A DNA stretch of 64,000 nucleotides from Leuctra nigra (lineage: Eukaryota; Arthropoda; Insecta; Plecoptera; Leuctridae). A model generated the notes under the pieces. The model did not search any database. It saw only the letters and a list, made by a program, of their open reading frames with translations, and was not told the DNA's origin. A program made the translations under genes and the position numbers. Location of the stretch: positions 16,148,316 through 16,212,315 of the forward strand of contig OW203768.1 of assembly GCA_934045905.1 (NCBI GenBank), in the 5' to 3' direction. How positions within the stretch are numbered: position 1 is the first letter of the stretch; the number at the start of each line of letters is the position of its first letter. This document shows, piece after piece, positions 60,568 through 64,000 of this stretch.

Positions 60568-61382
60568 CTAGGAAAACGCTCAGTGTAACGCGTTGGTGAG
60601 CGAGCACGGGGACATGCAAATTCTCGAACCGGAAATGCGTACACAAGCACAGAAAACATATACATCCATATTGAATTGAAATATGATAACTCAATCAACA
60701 CAACATATTATTATGCTTTTCATTGAAACTTGAAAATAACATCTAAGCATCTAAGAACCCTGGTTAAAATAAAACAAATCAGATTCAATCCAATTGGCAC
60801 TGGAAAACATTCATTTTGATACTTCATTACTGACAGATATTAAAAATGTTAATAAGTTCATACGTTCTTAACTGATTGGGATGAAATTTTGTAAAATAAG
60901 AGACAATGTTGGTCTTAATGATCATGCAAAATATGAGTTTGATCTGAATTATCGAAGACCGTTTTCATTTTTCAGCCTATCACAAGATATTTATTTAAAT
61001 TTTAACCAATTAATGGATTTAAAAAAAATTATGGTCTGCAAACAGAGAAGGTTGGTTTTACATGTGTGCAAAATTTCAGCTAGATCAAAGTAAAACTCTG
61101 ACCTGTATAGCCAAAATATGAATTTGATCAGATTTATCGAATACCATTTTCATTTTTCAACCTATCAGGAGATGTTTATTTCAATTTTAACCAATGAAAG
61201 GATTTAAAAAAAATTTGGGGCCTGCAAACAGAAAAGGTTGTCTCTACATGTGTGCAAAATTTCAGATCGATCGAAGAAAAACTCTGACCTGTACAGCCTC
61301 ACCCAACAGAAAAAAAAAAAAAAAAAAAAACCAGAGGTCCGTGCCAAATGAGCCGAAAGGAGACGCTCGCTACGCTCGCTCA
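60568..61382 (-). mobile_element. Helentron-like element, two internal units
   Basis: Minus-strand copy, 815 bp, close to 58096-58914 in length and content. The 3' end is CTAG before T at 60568, the 5' end is TGAGCGAGCGTAGCGAGCG at 61382, and there are two units near 60940 and 61120. Confidence 0.7.
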
Positions 61383-61583
61383 ATGAGTTTTAATGAGTTT
61401 AAATGACCAATTTAAGTATTAATATCCTTTGGTAGTCTGTTGTACTCTCAAATACCTTTAAAAATGTAAATTACAGTGTTCTAGGTGCAAAATATCATTG
61501 AAAAGCGAAATGTCATCTTTCTCGGCCTAACACAGTACTCTGTATCAAGAGAAGAGTAAGAGTATAAAAGGCTCTATCCCTAA

Positions 61584-63083
61584 CTAGGAAAACGCTCGGT
61601 GTAACGCGTTGATGAGCGAGCACCGACACGCACGACATCGCCAATCATAGCACGATCCATTCAATCAAAGATAACTAACTATACATTATTTATTACCAAT
61701 TTTCCCTGCAACTTTTCATAAACACTCTGGATCAATTAAATAACATATTATTGTACTGATATTTTTCCATCAATCTCTTTGGACAGATATTCAAACACTT
61801 AAAACAGCAATAAGTCTGTAAATTCTTGACCGATTGGGCTGGAAATTTGTAAAATATGATGTTATCTAGTCAAAACGTCGTTTTCATAACTGTGAAACAC
61901 AATCCATATCGTAAAATAAATTATTTTAGATAAGGTATACCTATACCTATGTATATGAAATACATACATTACATTTTGACTACATTATGTATTGCAATAT
62001 GATCAACTAAGAAAAGAATCTGTCTTACTTGATATTGAGAATAGCCATCTATAAACTTTGCTTTGCTACATAGAGCAACCCAGAATGCAGTGGAATTTCT
62101 GTTTTGAAATGTCATTTCTGACAGTTATTAAAACTGTCAATAAGTGCATCTATGTTCTTGACTGGTAGGGCTGAAAATTTGTAAAATAAGAGACAGTGTT
62201 GGTCTGAACGACCATGCAAAATATGAGTTTGATTGATCAGATTAATCGAAGACCATTTGATAGGTCAAATGGTGGTGTGGCTATAGGCCGTTTTAAATTA
62301 AGTATACAAATGAAAAATATTGGTGCCAATCCTTGCTAAGTTTTAAGTTGCCAATCCTTGCTAAGTTTTAAGTTGATCGATTAAACCTTTATGATTGAAC
62401 GGTTCCTTGTTAATTTTCAAAAATCACAGGATCTCGTTCAAAAAATATACCTGGGACCACTCATATGATATGATATTAGTGTGTACACAATATCAGATCA
62501 ATCTGTTGAACGGTCAATATTAGTTTCATATCGTTTAAAACTTTCTGCTCTAACAACCTTGCCTTGTAGATTCGAAGTCGACGTGAATTTGACAGCCAAC
62601 ACGCAAAAAGTCCCTAAAATGACAAAAACTTTTGAAAATAACGACAGATTAGAGTGAAAATTGGCAAAAATACCTTAAATGTTGGTACCAATGACCATGC
62701 AAAGTTTTTAGTTGGTCGGTCAATCGGTTCCAGTTTAAATTTCAAAAATCACAGGAAAAATGGTTTCAAATTTGAACCAATTGGAGGATTTGGCTGAAAT
62801 TTTTTTTGATTAAGTACAATGTTGGTTGCAATGACTTTGCTAAATTTCAAATTGATCGAACCAACCAATCGAAAGATAATTTTTATAAAATTTGAACCAA
62901 TCACAGGATATCGTTCAGAAAAGATCCCAGGGATCGCATAGAATACGTTAGTATGTGTACAAAATTTCAGATCGATTGGTTGTGCGGTTTGACCTGGGCA
63001 GTGCAGGAAAAAAAAAAAAAAAAAAAAAACACACAGAGAAAGTGCCATAAGAGTACCGTGGTGACGCTCGCTACGCTCGCTCA
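61584..63083 (-). mobile_element. Helentron-like element, longer diverged copy
   Basis: 1.5 kb with the same ends (CTAG before T at 61584, with hairpin AACGC/GCGTT; TGAGCGAGCGTAGCGAGCG at 63083). The interior keeps only scattered family motifs (TTTCAGATCGATTGG, AATGTTGGTC). It has an A-run of about 21 near 63009. Confidence 0.65.
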
Positions 63084-63480
63084 AAAATATGTGTACTTAT
63101 ACTCATACTCATACTATACTCATACACGTTCGTTATCCCATAAATTCATCAATTAGACATTAGAGGGTAGTAATCTGTGTAAGTTAATTTTAAAATCTTA
63201 GTGTTTTACTACAAATCTATGTATCTATGAATGTGTATCTCTATGTATCTATGCATACAAACTTACTTACTTAATTATTAACTTAATTACTTAATTAAAT
63301 GTCTTAATTTTGTAATTTTAGTGCTTTACTACAAATCTATGTAATACCTCTGTACAGGTATCTATGTAATGTAATGCATGTGTATCTATGTATTGACATT
63401 TTTACTGCTGTAAATGTACCTAATCTATGTAAAATAGCTTATATAGCTAAATAAAGAAGTAATAATAATAATATTAATTT
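63084..63480 (+). mobile_element. LINE 3' remnant with simple repeats
   Basis: Short TATCTATG-type repeats, then TTATATAGCTAAATAAAGAA followed by GTAATAATAATAAT, the same style of 3' tail as at 32260-32284. No coding segment remains. Confidence 0.45.
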
Positions 63481-64000
63481 TTTGAATTAAAAATACAGAC
63501 GTTCAGACAAAAAGCAACTTGGGTTTACCGGGCTTTATAGCGGACTAAGGTTTGCCATATTGTAGATTCTTAACTTCTTCTCTCGAAGTAAGGATAAAAC
63601 AATGTCTATTTAGTATTTTCTTGTTGTTTTGATTATTCTACCACATAGTACATACACGACATTGTCATACCATAAAATCACAGGGTCACAAGGACAATAT
63701 TCTCTATATCTGTACCGCAACCACGCAAAAGATATTTTTTTTTGGTTATTTATGCATTTTTTACAATGATTCCAATAAATTGGGATTGCCAATACGTTAA
63801 CGTGAACTTTTAAGAGCTTAAAGTTGTAAAGCGAATACTTTTTCCAAGAAATGTAACTTTTTACTCGTTCCACAGTCCTATAAATAGCCATCTCATAAGT
63901 AGTTTTAGTTATAATGTTGCTTTGTCTCAGGCCCAGTTTTTCAATATTCTGCTAATTTTAATCAGATGATTAGGAATTGCCATGACAACAACCAATGACA
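63481..64000. other. No gene recognised at the right edge
   Basis: AT-rich. No conserved coding segment is visible. A gene continuing beyond the window cannot be excluded. Confidence 0.4.

Overview
This is AT-rich nuclear DNA from an arthropod, almost certainly an insect. It carries spliced genes with short, in-phase, GC-rich exons and introns full of transposon debris. It also has a chitinase and a one-domain chitin-binding protein, and no prokaryotic features. The many TAGGTACC-like motifs and the transposon mix would fit a hemipteran such as a planthopper, but the species cannot be fixed from sequence alone.

Layout. (1) 226-584 (-): a small two-exon candidate membrane-protein gene. (2) 1319-1626 (-): a two-exon, 72-residue tail-anchored protein resembling Tom5, head to head with (3) 1893-10703 (+): a nine-exon, 690-residue gene derived from a hAT transposase (ZMYM1/DUF4371 type). 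(4) 12521-20811 (-): an eleven-exon NOG1/GTPBP4 ribosome-biogenesis GTPase, convergent with gene 3. (5) 20.9-28.7 kb: transposons, including LINE fragments inside a hAT-like element and a 2.2-kb hAT-like element holding a degenerate tandem array. (6) 28835-40064 (+): an eight-exon GH18 chitinase whose signal-peptide exon lies 5.8 kb upstream of the rest. (7) 41770-43754 (-): two-exon syntaxin-5, tail to tail with the chitinase. (8) 44.7-48.9 kb: Helitron/Helentron-like repeats, a 1.4-kb (ATG)n/(ACG)n microsatellite and a tRNA-derived SINE. (9) 50306-54560 (+): a three-exon, single-CBM14 secreted protein (CPAP1-like). (10) 55-64 kb: no convincing host gene, mostly Helentron-like copies and other repeats.

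NOG1, syntaxin-5 and the Tom5-like protein are housekeeping functions (ribosome assembly, ER-Golgi fusion, mitochondrial import). The chitinase and the chitin-binding protein both act on extracellular chitin, but they are not shown to be co-regulated. The most distinctive theme is the hAT superfamily. One intron-rich, apparently domesticated transposase gene lies among about eight different non-autonomous hAT-like elements, four of them with perfect 8-bp target-site duplications. One of these ends 167 bp before the chitinase start codon.

All exon joins were made by eye from GT/GC-AG signals, reading frame and homology. No transcript evidence was available.
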